Positions 1-7,940 of a stretch of 64,000 nt of DNA are shown here, piece after piece. Position 1 is the first letter of the stretch; the number at the start of each line of letters is the position of its first letter. The DNA lies in the NCBI RefSeq assembly GCF_000382365.1, contig NZ_KB908223.1, forward strand, positions 94,838-158,837, given 5' to 3'. Position numbers and translations under genes: made by a program. Origin of the DNA: Pannonibacter phragmitetus DSM 14782. GTDB taxonomy: Bacteria > Pseudomonadota > Alphaproteobacteria > Rhizobiales > Stappiaceae. The notes beneath the pieces are model-generated. The model saw only the letters and a list, made by a program, of their open reading frames with translations, did no database searches and was not told the DNA's origin.

Positions 1-1136
1 GTCACGATGCCCAGAACGCCGATCTCGACCGGATCGCCCTTGCGGTTTTCCATGGCCCCCAGCGCGCCGTCCACGCCGATGAGGCGGAACTGCAGGTCAT
101 AGGCGCCCGGCTCCAGCCCCATGCGGGAGCGGATTTCGCCGGTCAGAAAACCGGTGAGACGGTCCACCCAGGCGCGGGCCTCACGCACATAGCGCTCATT
201 GCGCAGGATCGCCATGATGGTGGTCTGGTAGCCGGCAACACGGGCGCCCTCCAGCTTCACCGTGTACTGCCCCTCGACCCAGCGCGAGCCCTCGACCCGC
301 ACCCTTCGCTCATCCAGCGCCGTGTAGCGCGAGCCACGCACATCGAGATAGCCGCCCGGCTCATAGAGCTGATAGGGGTCCGAATTCTCGTAGAGCATAT
401 GGGCGGAAACGGAATGGGGCGTGCATGCGGCATTGTCTGCCAGCGGCTCGACCGTGAAACCTTCCTTGTCGAAGTCCACCATGATCACGCCGGAGGTGGG
501 ATTGGTGGAGCAGAGCGCACCACATTCGGCGATCTTTGCCCCATGCCAGGCTCCGCCCGGATGCTCACCGCGGGCAAGCGGCAAGGCGCAGATGGTCGCC
601 GTATCGGTGGTACGTCCTGCGATGACGATATCGGCGCCGGTCTCAAGCGCCGCCTGAATCTGCTCCGCACCGGCCAGCGCCACGATGTTGGAGAGCGAGC
701 CGATCAGTTCTGGAGAAATCTCCGGCGCCGGTGTGAGCGGGCGGATGCGGCCCTCCGCCAGCGCCTTGAGGATGCGCTCTTTCGGCTGGGAGGAATAGAC
801 CCGTGCGATCTTGAGGCTCTGGCCAAGTTCGGCCGCCAGTTCGCAGGTGATCTCATACATCCAGTCAACGGTTGTATCGGCACCGCAAGTGCCGGCCGTG
901 CCGATGACGAGAGGAACACCGGCCCCGGCGCGGGCCTTCATCAGGTCGCGCCATTCGGCCTTGGTGGCGGCGCGGGAGTACTTGGAGACCCCCGCCCCGA
1001 GCGAGAAGGGGCCACTGTCGGTGGACCCGCCATCAATACAGATAATGCCGGGGCGAAGGTTGACACCGCGGGCCAGCGCCTCCCGGTCAAACCCCAGTCC
1101 GAGGACGCCTGAAGGCACCAGCACGCGGGTTGTCAT
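1..1136 (-). CDS. AtuA-family (DUF1446) protein, C-terminus beyond window
   Basis: The minus-strand frame is open from an ATG at 1136 to the window edge (378 codons, no stop), so the C-terminus is missing. The N-terminus reads MTTRVLVPSGVLGLGFD and contains CIDGGSTDSGP, GTAGTCGADTTVDWM and IAGRTTDTATI, the glycine- and Asp-rich pattern of the acyclic terpene utilisation AtuA family (DUF1446). Members are often found beside tripartite tricarboxylate transporters and usually next to a small DUF4387 gene, which would lie outside this window. The start is 3 bp past the tctA stop, so it is almost certainly the last visible gene of the tctCBA operon. Likely a cytosolic enzyme acting on the imported carboxylate; the actual substrate is unknown and the terpene name should not be taken literally. 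Confidence 0.8.
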   Translation of the reverse strand, partial: MTTRVLVPSGVLGLGFDREALARGVNLRPGIICIDGGSTDSGPFSLGAGVSKYSRAATKAEWRDLMKARAGAGVPLVIGTAGTCGADTTVDWMYEITCELAAELGQSLKIARVYSSQPKERILKALAEGRIRPLTPAPEISPELIGSLSNIVALAGAEQIQAALETGADIVIAGRTTDTATICALPLARGEHPGGAWHGAKIAECGALCSTNPTSGVIMVDFDKEGFTVEPLADNAACTPHSVSAHMLYENSDPYQLYEPGGYLDVRGSRYTALDERRVRVEGSRWVEGQYTVKLEGARVAGYQTTIMAILRNERYVREARAWVDRLTGFLTGEIRSRMGLEPGAYDLQFRLIGVDGALGAMENRKGDPVEIGVLGIV

Positions 1137-1139
1137 GTC

Positions 1140-2681
1140 TCAGTCCTTGTCTGCAGCCGCCACATCGGCAGCAGCCGTTTCACTGTCCGGCAACGGCTTC
1201 TTGAGGAAGCGGCGCAGGAAGATGGGAGCAACGAAGCCCAGCACGGCCGCAGTCCAGAGACCAATGGCAATGCCCGAAGAGAACAGGTAAGTCCAGTCCC
1301 CATCCGACAGCACCATGGCGCGGCGCAGGTTGTCTTCCATCTGGTTGCCCAGAAGAATGCCCAGGATCACCGGCACGGTCGGAATGTCCAGCTTGCGCAG
1401 GATGTAGCCCAGAGCACCGAAGGCAACCATCATCAGCATGTCGAAGGACGAGCCCGTCAGCGAAAAGATGCCGACGAAGGCAATCATCGTCACGCCGGGC
1501 AGCAGGATGTAGCTCGGCACCGACAGGATGTGCACGAAGATCTTCACCATCGGAATGTTGAGGACCAGGAGCACGAAGTTGCCGATGAAGAGCGAGGCGA
1601 TGAGCCCCCAGACGATTTCGGGCCGCTCGGTGAAGAGCAGCGGACCGGGGGTGATGTTGAGCGTCAGCAGCAGGGCCAGCAGAACGGCCGTGGTGCCCGA
1701 GCCCGGAACGCCGAGGGTCAGCATCGGGATCAGCGCGCCACCGGCGGCCGCATTGTTGCCCGCTTCAGGTGCGGCGATGCCCTTCGGATTACCGGTGCCA
1801 AACGTGTGCTTGTCCTTGGCAATGGCCTTCTCGCCCGCATAGGCCAGGAAGGAGCCGAGGGAGGCACCCGCGCCCGGCAGAACACCGGCGACAAAGCCGA
1901 TGACCGTCGCCCGCAGCATGGTCCAGCGGGTCAGCCAGATATCCTTCCATGGAATGCGGTTGGACTCGATCTTCACGCCGATGGCGCTGTTCTTGCCGTG
2001 GCTCTCGATAAAGAAGAAGATTTCCGAGACGGCAAAGAGACCGACAATGGCGACGAGGAAATCGATGCCATCCATCAGGTGCAGCTCACCAAAGGTGAAG
2101 CGCGGCATGCCCGTGGTCTTGTCGAGGCCGATCATGGCGATACCCAGCCCGATGGCAGCGGCAAGGGCCGCCTTGGCCTGGTTGTTCGACCCCAGACCGC
2201 CGAGCGTGCAGAACGCCAGCAGATAAAGGGCGAAATATTCCGCCGGACCAAACTGGAAGGCAACGCGAGCCAGAAGCGGCGACATGACCATCAGGCCAAC
2301 GGTGGCGAGGAAAGCGCCCACGAAGGAGGCCACGGCCGAAATCACCAGCGCATCACCTGCCCGGCCCTTGCGGGCCATGGGGTAACCGTCCAGCGTCGTC
2401 ATCATCGCCGGTTCGTCACCGGGGATGTTGAGCAGGATCGACGAAATGCGCCCGCCATACATGCAGCCGTAGTAGACCGATGTGAGCAGAACCAGCGCCG
2501 ACATGGCGTCAAGGCCGAGCGTGAAGGAAATCGGGATCAGCAGCGCCACGCCGTTTGAGGGGCCAAGGCCCGGCAGCGCACCAATGATGGTTCCGAGGAA
2601 GCAGCCGGCGATCGCCAGAAACAGCGTGGTCGGCGTCAGCGCCACGGAAAACCCGAGCGCCAGATTAGACAGGATATCCAT
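1140..2681 (-). CDS. tctA: Tripartite tricarboxylate transporter large permease TctA
   Basis: The 513-residue hydrophobic protein has the usual TctA length and about a dozen membrane segments. The conserved N-terminal stretch GTIIGALPGLGPSNGVA (about residues 30-46) and the later GVLPGAGASLGSFLAY and GVPGSGTTAVLLALL are the duplicated PGxG motifs typical of the family. It forms the large inner-membrane subunit that imports a (di/tri)carboxylate with cations, using the periplasmic receptor at 3134-4099 and the small subunit at 2694-3134. It lies 12 bp after tctB and 3 bp before the AtuA-type gene. Substrate cannot be read from the sequence. Confidence 0.95.
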   Translation of the reverse strand: MDILSNLALGFSVALTPTTLFLAIAGCFLGTIIGALPGLGPSNGVALLIPISFTLGLDAMSALVLLTSVYYGCMYGGRISSILLNIPGDEPAMMTTLDGYPMARKGRAGDALVISAVASFVGAFLATVGLMVMSPLLARVAFQFGPAEYFALYLLAFCTLGGLGSNNQAKAALAAAIGLGIAMIGLDKTTGMPRFTFGELHLMDGIDFLVAIVGLFAVSEIFFFIESHGKNSAIGVKIESNRIPWKDIWLTRWTMLRATVIGFVAGVLPGAGASLGSFLAYAGEKAIAKDKHTFGTGNPKGIAAPEAGNNAAAGGALIPMLTLGVPGSGTTAVLLALLLTLNITPGPLLFTERPEIVWGLIASLFIGNFVLLVLNIPMVKIFVHILSVPSYILLPGVTMIAFVGIFSLTGSSFDMLMMVAFGALGYILRKLDIPTVPVILGILLGNQMEDNLRRAMVLSDGDWTYLFSSGIAIGLWTAAVLGFVAPIFLRRFLKKPLPDSETAAADVAAADKD

Positions 2682-2693
2682 GATGATGTCCCC

Positions 2694-3134
2694 TCACCCG
2701 AGCAATCCGCGCGGAAACGCCACGAGGCCGAGACCGAGCACGAATTTGAAGAGTGTAAAGAGGCCGATGGAAAGCCCTGCACCTGTCAGGAATGCCGGAA
2801 CAGGCCGGGGCTCGATCTGGTAGCTGATGATGCCAGCAACGATGAAGGTCGGAATGATGAAGCCGAGCGGGCGGATCATCATTGCGTAGGCAATCAGCAG
2901 AAGCAGCGTGAACCCAAGCTTGGCGAGCATCAGGCCGTAGGGCCACTCGACGTCCGGGTCCGGGCGCAGCATCATTGTAAGGGAGGCGAGAATGGTCACG
3001 CCGCCGATCATGTAGGGAAATACCCGCGGACCGATCGGGTCCGAGATGAAGCTGGTCTCAATCTGTGTGGCGCTGGAGAGATACCCCAGCGCCACGAGGA
3101 TCATGACCAGACCAAAAATCCGGTCACCCTTCAT
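2694..3134 (-). CDS. tctB: Tripartite tricarboxylate transporter small subunit TctB
   Basis: A 146-residue protein with four predicted membrane segments, matching the small TctB subunit: MKGDRIFGLVMILVALGYL at the start, then FISDPIGPRVFPYMIGG, the family's most conserved stretch, around residues 29-45. Its ATG overlaps the tctC stop codon by one base (TAATG), so the two are translationally coupled. Its role is to complete the inner-membrane permease with TctA. Confidence 0.92.
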   Translation of the reverse strand: MKGDRIFGLVMILVALGYLSSATQIETSFISDPIGPRVFPYMIGGVTILASLTMMLRPDPDVEWPYGLMLAKLGFTLLLLIAYAMMIRPLGFIIPTFIVAGIISYQIEPRPVPAFLTGAGLSIGLFTLFKFVLGLGLVAFPRGLLG

Positions 3135-4099
3135 TATTTGATGATCCCGATCTCACGCGAAATCTCCTGGATTTCCGCGATGTTGTTGGTGACCCAGCCC
3201 TCGAATTCGTCACCGATGAGCGTGTAGGGGGCAAGGCCGTTGTCAGCCATGACCTTCTTCCACTGCTCGGACTCGGCAACCTGCTGCAGGCGGTCAGACC
3301 AGACCTTGAACTCTTCGTCGGAGATGCCCTTCGGGACATAGACACCGCGCCAGTTCATGGCGACGAGATCCAGGCCCTGTTCCTTTGCAGTCGGGACATC
3401 CGGGAAGGCATCGACACGCTCTTCGGCAAACACGGCCAGAGCACGCACGTCGCCAGACTTGATGAAGCCGGAGATCTCGGAAATGTCGCCGGTCATGGCT
3501 GCGGTAAAGCCGCCAACGGTCTGGGTGATGGCATCGGCACCACCGTCGACGCCGATGTACTTGATGGCGCGGGCGTCGGTGAAGCCGGCGCGGTCCATCA
3601 TCATGAGAACCTTGAGATGGTCAAAGCCGCCCACGGCGGAACCACCGGCGAAGGCGTTCTTGGACGGGTCGGCCTTCACGGCCTCGATCAGATCATTGAT
3701 GGTCTTGTAAGGGCTGTCCTTGGCCACAACGATGACGCCGGGATCACCGCCGATGGTGCCGAGCCAGCGGACCTGCTCGGCCGTCATGCCGGCAAAGGCG
3801 TTCTGGGCAAGACGGGTGGTGGTTGCCGAGGAGGCTGCCACGAAGACGTCTGCATCGGTGTTGCGCTGGCCCACCACGTGAGTGTAAGCGACACCGCCGC
3901 CCGCACCGGCCATGTTGGTGACCTGCACCGGGTTCGGCACAACGCCGATTTCATACATGATCTGGGAGACCTGACGGCAGGTAAAATCCCAGCCGCCGCC
4001 GGGGTTTGCCGGTGCAATGCACTCCGTGGCCGCAGCAACGGTGGTCATGCCAGCACCGATCATGGCGCCAAGCGCAAGCGCCTTAAGCGTAGTTTTCAT
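3134..4099 (-). CDS. tctC: Tripartite tricarboxylate transporter substrate-binding protein TctC
   Basis: A 321-residue periplasmic receptor. I chose the ATG at 4099 rather than an upstream one because it follows a strong GGAGGAG ribosome site and begins a clear Sec signal peptide (MKTTLKALALGAMIGAGMTT...AAA, about 24 residues). The mature part has the Bug/TctC landmarks: APANPGGGWDFTCR near the start, then AGAGGGVAY and DPSKNAFAGGSAVGGFDH. It captures the carboxylate and delivers it to TctBA. First gene of the operon, divergent from the two-component genes across 122 bp. Confidence 0.93.
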   Translation of the reverse strand: MKTTLKALALGAMIGAGMTTVAAATECIAPANPGGGWDFTCRQVSQIMYEIGVVPNPVQVTNMAGAGGGVAYTHVVGQRNTDADVFVAASSATTTRLAQNAFAGMTAEQVRWLGTIGGDPGVIVVAKDSPYKTINDLIEAVKADPSKNAFAGGSAVGGFDHLKVLMMMDRAGFTDARAIKYIGVDGGADAITQTVGGFTAAMTGDISEISGFIKSGDVRALAVFAEERVDAFPDVPTAKEQGLDLVAMNWRGVYVPKGISDEEFKVWSDRLQQVAESEQWKKVMADNGLAPYTLIGDEFEGWVTNNIAEIQEISREIGIIK

Positions 4100-4179
4100 C
4101 CCTGGTTCTCCTCCCTGGGGCATTGGTATCAGTCCGCAAGGCCTGTCCGGACCTCTTGCGTCCCGCCATAGTTTCGTCC

Positions 4180-4201
4180 AAACCTGACACAAACCTGTCA
4201 C
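4180..4201. promoter_or_regulatory. Tandem 11-bp direct repeat, candidate response-regulator site
   Basis: AAACCTGACAC (4180-4190) and AAACCTGTCAC (4191-4201) sit head to tail with one mismatch, exactly 11 bp apart. OmpR/PhoB-type regulators typically bind 11-bp tandem half-sites. The site is in the gap between divergent tctC and the response regulator, so it could control both. The last half also forms a palindrome ACCTGT-C-ACAGGT (4193-4205). Binding by the neighbouring regulator is inferred. Confidence 0.6.
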
Positions 4202-4221
4202 AGGTGTAAATTTCAGGGGGG

Positions 4222-4893
4222 ATGATCTTGCGGTTCCTGCTCATCGAGGACAATGGGGACCTTGCGCGCTCCGTGCAGGAACGGCTGACGCTGGAGGGCC
4301 ATGCCGTCGATCACGCCCCGGACCTTGAGACCGCACGCTCATGCCTTGCGTCTGCGGCCTATGATCTGATCCTTCTCGACATCATGCTGCCTGATGGAGA
4401 CGGGCGCGCATTTCTGTCAGCCCAGCGGCAGAAGGGTGATGCAACGCCCGTCATCGTCATGACGGCGCGCTCCTCAGTCTCCGACCGGGTGGGCACGCTC
4501 GACATGGGCGCGGATGACTATATCACCAAGCCCTTCGACTTCGCTGAACTGGAAGCCCGCTGCCGGGCAGTTCTGCGCCGGCGCGGCGGCACACCCAACT
4601 CACAGCAGCGCTTCGCAGATGTGGTGTTCGATCCGCTCGCCGGCCAGGTGATCGTCGCAGGCGAGAGCCGGGAGCTGCGCAGCCGCGAACTGCGGCTTTT
4701 CGAAGTCTTTCTGGCTGCCCCCGGGCGCATCCTGTCAAAAGACCATCTGTGCGACCGGCTGTTCTCCTACTCCGAACCAGTCACGGACAATGCCATCGAG
4801 GTATACGTAGGCCGGCTGCGCAAGAAACTTCAGGGCAGCACGGTGCGCATCGAAACCCTGCGCGGCCTGGGCTACAGGCTGACGGGCGCATGA
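4222..4893 (+). CDS. TctD-like OmpR-family response regulator
   Basis: A 223-residue two-domain regulator. The receiver domain (about 1-115) has the acidic pair E9/D10, phospho-acceptor D53 in LLDIMLPDGDG, the MTARS switch Thr and K103 in TKPFD. The C-terminal winged helix (about 130-220) ends with the RRLxKKL-like YVGRLRKKL and RGLGYRL. The ATG lies within a few bases of a run of G that could serve as ribosome site. The ATGA overlap with the kinase couples their translation. The divergent tctCBA operon is the obvious target, as for TctD/BctD systems. Confidence 0.9.
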   Translation: MILRFLLIEDNGDLARSVQERLTLEGHAVDHAPDLETARSCLASAAYDLILLDIMLPDGDGRAFLSAQRQKGDATPVIVMTARSSVSDRVGTLDMGADDYITKPFDFAELEARCRAVLRRRGGTPNSQQRFADVVFDPLAGQVIVAGESRELRSRELRLFEVFLAAPGRILSKDHLCDRLFSYSEPVTDNAIEVYVGRLRKKLQGSTVRIETLRGLGYRLTGA

Positions 4894-6329
4894 GGGCGCG
4901 CGCGAACGGACAGAAGGCTGGCGAAGGCAGCGCCCCGCCCTATTCCCCGTCCCTCCGGCGCCGGTTGATCACCCAGCTTCTGGGTCTTTCGGCCATTCTT
5001 GCCATTGCTCTCTTCTTCGCCGTTCGCATCAGTTCCGAACAGGCCTCGGAAGCGACACTTGACGGCATTCTGGGTGCGGCGACAACAGCGATTGCCGAGG
5101 AACTGCGGAGCGTCGATGGCGGCCCGCTGGTGGAACTGCCCTCCGGCACCTTCTCCATCTTGTCCGCCATGGGCGAGGAGCGGATCTTCTACCGCATCAT
5201 GATCGGCGGACGTGACCTGACCGGCTACGAGGATCTGCCGGAACCAGCAAAGGCGCCCTCTTCGCTCGAGCCGGTTTTTTACACAGCACTCTACCGCGAT
5301 GCCAATCTGCGCATCGCGGCTGTCGCCCGCAATCTGGTGATCGATGAGGGGCCAGTGCGGCTGCTGGTCATGGTCGGTCAGACGCGGGAAGCGCAGAATG
5401 CCATTGCCGCACGGCTTGCCAACAGGGCAGCCGCACTTGGCCTTGCAGTGTTCCTCGCCGCCATTCCCCTGTCGCTGCTGGCGGCTTCACGCCTGCTGCG
5501 GCCCATCGACAAGCTGGCCGTCGCAATGGAGCGGCGCGGCCCGCGCGATCTGCGTCCGGTGCGCCACCCTGCCCCGGCTGAGCTTGTGCCGCTGATGTCC
5601 GCACTCAACAGCTTCATTACGCGCCTGCGCGGGACGCTGGCGCAGACGGAAACCTTCATCGCCGAGGCTGCCCATCACATCCGCACGCCACTGGCAACCA
5701 TCCGCAGCGAAGCGGAACTGGCGCTGCGTCTTGCTTCCGATGAAGCCATGCGCCAGCGCATGCGCAGCCTGATCCGTGCCGTTGACGAAGGCTCGCGCTC
5801 CACCAGCCAGCTTCTGGACCATGCCACAGTGGCCTACCGTGCCGGTCACCAGAGCTTCAGCGAGATCGATCTTGGCCGGGTGACCGCAGTTCTGGCGGAA
5901 CGCTACAGGGCCCCTGCGGATCTGAAGGACATTCACATCCAGCTGTCCTGCCCCGGGGAGCCGCTGATCACCTTTGGCGATGCCGTGCTGCTGGAGGCCG
6001 CCATCCGAAATCTCATCGACAATGCCATCAAGTATTCGCCGCCGGACACGGACATCCACCTGGCGCTGCAGCGCAGGGGCCAGTTGGCAGAGCTGACCTG
6101 CCGCGATCATGGCCGCGGGCTGGGCGGCCAGAGCGGCGGCATGCTCTCGGGCCGTTTCCAGCGGGGAACGAATGTGGACGACGTGATCGGCTCGGGCCTC
6201 GGCCTGACCATCGTGACCGAGGCAGCAGCCGTGATGGACGGGCAATTCAGTCTTGTTCCGGCACCGGACGGCGGCGCCCTCGCAACACTGGTGCTGCCCC
6301 TGACCGGCTTGCAGGAGGAAAGAACATGA
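4890..6329 (+). CDS. TctE-like sensor histidine kinase
   Basis: A 479-residue membrane kinase starting at the ATG that overlaps the regulator stop. Residues about 24-46 form the first membrane helix, followed by a periplasmic domain of about 140 residues of the 2CSK_N type, a second helix near 175-195, and a HAMP-like linker. The dimerisation box has phospho-acceptor H262 in AAHHIRTPLATIRSE; the ATPase part shows NLIDNAIKYSPP (N box), DHGRGLGG (G1) and GSGLGLTIV (G2). It probably senses carboxylate, directly or through a bound receptor, and phosphorylates the regulator at 4222-4893. It also overlaps the next gene by four bases. Confidence 0.9.
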   Translation: MRARANGQKAGEGSAPPYSPSLRRRLITQLLGLSAILAIALFFAVRISSEQASEATLDGILGAATTAIAEELRSVDGGPLVELPSGTFSILSAMGEERIFYRIMIGGRDLTGYEDLPEPAKAPSSLEPVFYTALYRDANLRIAAVARNLVIDEGPVRLLVMVGQTREAQNAIAARLANRAAALGLAVFLAAIPLSLLAASRLLRPIDKLAVAMERRGPRDLRPVRHPAPAELVPLMSALNSFITRLRGTLAQTETFIAEAAHHIRTPLATIRSEAELALRLASDEAMRQRMRSLIRAVDEGSRSTSQLLDHATVAYRAGHQSFSEIDLGRVTAVLAERYRAPADLKDIHIQLSCPGEPLITFGDAVLLEAAIRNLIDNAIKYSPPDTDIHLALQRRGQLAELTCRDHGRGLGGQSGGMLSGRFQRGTNVDDVIGSGLGLTIVTEAAAVMDGQFSLVPAPDGGALATLVLPLTGLQEERT

Positions 6330-7420
6330 AGCCTGCAACAGCCATGCCGGGCGCGCGTCAAGCCCTGAGATGCATTGCGAACGGACTTGTTCAACTCCTT
6401 GTAGTGTCAATATTTTCTCTCGCGCCCAACCTGCCGGCGCAGGCCCTCACCATTGAGGAGGAAAAGCGCTTCGGCCCCGCATCGGCACCCGGTGAGATCC
6501 GCATCGTGTCGAGTACCGATATCGAAGTGTTCCAGCCCGTCATCGAAGGCTACATCCGCGCGCATCCCGAAGTGGCGATCCACTACATCGTTTCACCCAG
6601 CCAGGGCCTTTACGACGCGGTTGCCTCGGGACGGGAAGAGATTGATCTGGTCATTTCTTCTGCGATGGATCTGCAGATGAAGCTGGCCAATGACGGCCTC
6701 GCGCAGCCGCTGCACGAGGAGATCATAGCCGCGCGTCCCTCCTGGGCACGCTGGCGGGATAGATTGGTCGGGGTGGCGCAGGAACCCGCCGTCGTGCTCC
6801 TGGCCGATGAGGCGCTGGCAGGCGGTCTGCCGGTCCCACGCACACGCCGCGACCTGATCAATCTGATGCGCGATTATCCCGAGCGGTTTCGCGGGCGTAT
6901 CGGCACCTATGACCCGGCCGTGGCAGGAGCCGGTTACCTGTTTGCGGCGCAGGATGCCCGCATGAGCGACACGTTCTGGCGCCTCGCAGAGGTCATGGGG
7001 CGGCTTGATGCAAACCTGTACTGCTGCTCCGGGGGAATGATCGCCGATATTCAGGCAAAGGAACTTCTCATGGCCTACAATGTTCTGGGCAGCTACCTGC
7101 CGCGCGGCAAGGCTGCGCATGAGGGCTTTGAGGTGATCGAGCTGGAAGACTTCACCATCACGCTGCTGCGCACGGCGCTGGTGCCGGCCAACGCGCGCCA
7201 GCCGGGCCTTGCGCAGGACTTCCTCGCCTTTCTTGTCTCGCCCGAAGGCCAGAGCCTGCTGACCGAGCGGACCGGACTTCCGCCGATTGATCCGGGCGTC
7301 TATGCCGAGCGCCCGCATCTGCGGCCTATCCGCCTTGATCCCGGCTTGCTGGCACAGCTCGACAAGCTGACGCGCGCCCGCTTCCTTGAAGAGTGGCGCG
7401 CGGCAATGGAGCAGCCTTGA
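6326..7420 (+). CDS. Periplasmic ABC-type substrate-binding protein coupled to the two-component genes
   Basis: A 364-residue protein whose ATG overlaps the kinase stop (ATGA) behind a GGAGGAAA ribosome site. A long signal peptide (hydrophobic about 22-35, cleavage near PAQA/LTIEEE) leads to a class II/III (iron/spermidine-type) binding fold: IRIVSSTDIEVFQPVIEGY, then YHIV-like SPSQGLYDAV, then a C-terminal FLAFLVSPEGQSLL typical of AfuA/PotD-like proteins. No permease or ATPase follows; the next gene is on the other strand 7 bp away. The coupling suggests it is a ligand-presenting accessory for the sensor kinase rather than part of a transporter. Confidence 0.8.
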   Translation: MKPATAMPGARQALRCIANGLVQLLVVSIFSLAPNLPAQALTIEEEKRFGPASAPGEIRIVSSTDIEVFQPVIEGYIRAHPEVAIHYIVSPSQGLYDAVASGREEIDLVISSAMDLQMKLANDGLAQPLHEEIIAARPSWARWRDRLVGVAQEPAVVLLADEALAGGLPVPRTRRDLINLMRDYPERFRGRIGTYDPAVAGAGYLFAAQDARMSDTFWRLAEVMGRLDANLYCCSGGMIADIQAKELLMAYNVLGSYLPRGKAAHEGFEVIELEDFTITLLRTALVPANARQPGLAQDFLAFLVSPEGQSLLTERTGLPPIDPGVYAERPHLRPIRLDPGLLAQLDKLTRARFLEEWRAAMEQP

Positions 7421-7427
7421 GGGTCAC

Positions 7428-7838
7428 TCACCCGCCGAAAAGCGAGGCAATCGTCAGATAGGCCGGAATGAAGAGCGGCGGCAGGCCGAAGAAGGCATCA
7501 CCGAACAGCACGATCTTCAGGAAGAAGAACAGAAACGCCCCATAGAGCGCGGCGGCAAAGGGCATCAGAAAGCCCGGCGTGATCGGTGCCACCAGAGCCA
7601 GAAACGGATTGGTGACCTTTCGCAGCACCACGAAAAAGGTGATCTCGCGCTCGCCGAACACAAACTCCAGAAGCCCCCTGGCAAACAGGAATGCGGCAAT
7701 AGCGGACAGGGCGTAGGTGCCCCCGAGATAGACGGCGACGATGCCGGGCGCCCCGCCGGCCAGAAAGGTGACGACCGCCAGAAGATAGGTGCCGGTCAGA
7801 TAGAGAACGCCGTTAAGGGCGGTTGCCTGCTGCTGCAT
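7428..7838 (-). CDS. Small integral membrane protein of unknown function
   Basis: A 136-residue protein with about four membrane helices and few charges. I start it at the ATG at 7838 (MQQQATALNG), which has an AGGAAG site five bases upstream; the longer frame to 7910 would run through the terminator at 7891-7921. The middle KVTNPFLALVAPITPGFL followed by a helix is faintly like YggT-family proteins, but not enough to name it. It lies downstream of the symporter operon but is separated from it by that terminator. Confidence 0.6.
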   Translation of the reverse strand: MQQQATALNGVLYLTGTYLLAVVTFLAGGAPGIVAVYLGGTYALSAIAAFLFARGLLEFVFGEREITFFVVLRKVTNPFLALVAPITPGFLMPFAAALYGAFLFFFLKIVLFGDAFFGLPPLFIPAYLTIASLFGG

Positions 7839-7890
7839 GAGTACTTCCTGATTCTCCTTGCGTCCCGCCGCAGAGATGAGCGGCAGAGAC

Positions 7891-7921
7891 AAAAAAAGCG
7901 CAGGGTCCAAAGACCCTGCGC
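7891..7921 (-). terminator. Rho-independent terminator of the symporter operon
   Basis: A perfect 10-bp stem, GCGCAGGGTC / GACCCTGCGC (7898-7907 with 7912-7921), 4-base loop, followed on the minus strand by seven T (7897-7891). It lies 20 bp past the symporter stop codon. Confidence 0.9.
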
Positions 7922-7940
7922 CATTTTCTCTTTTGGCAGA

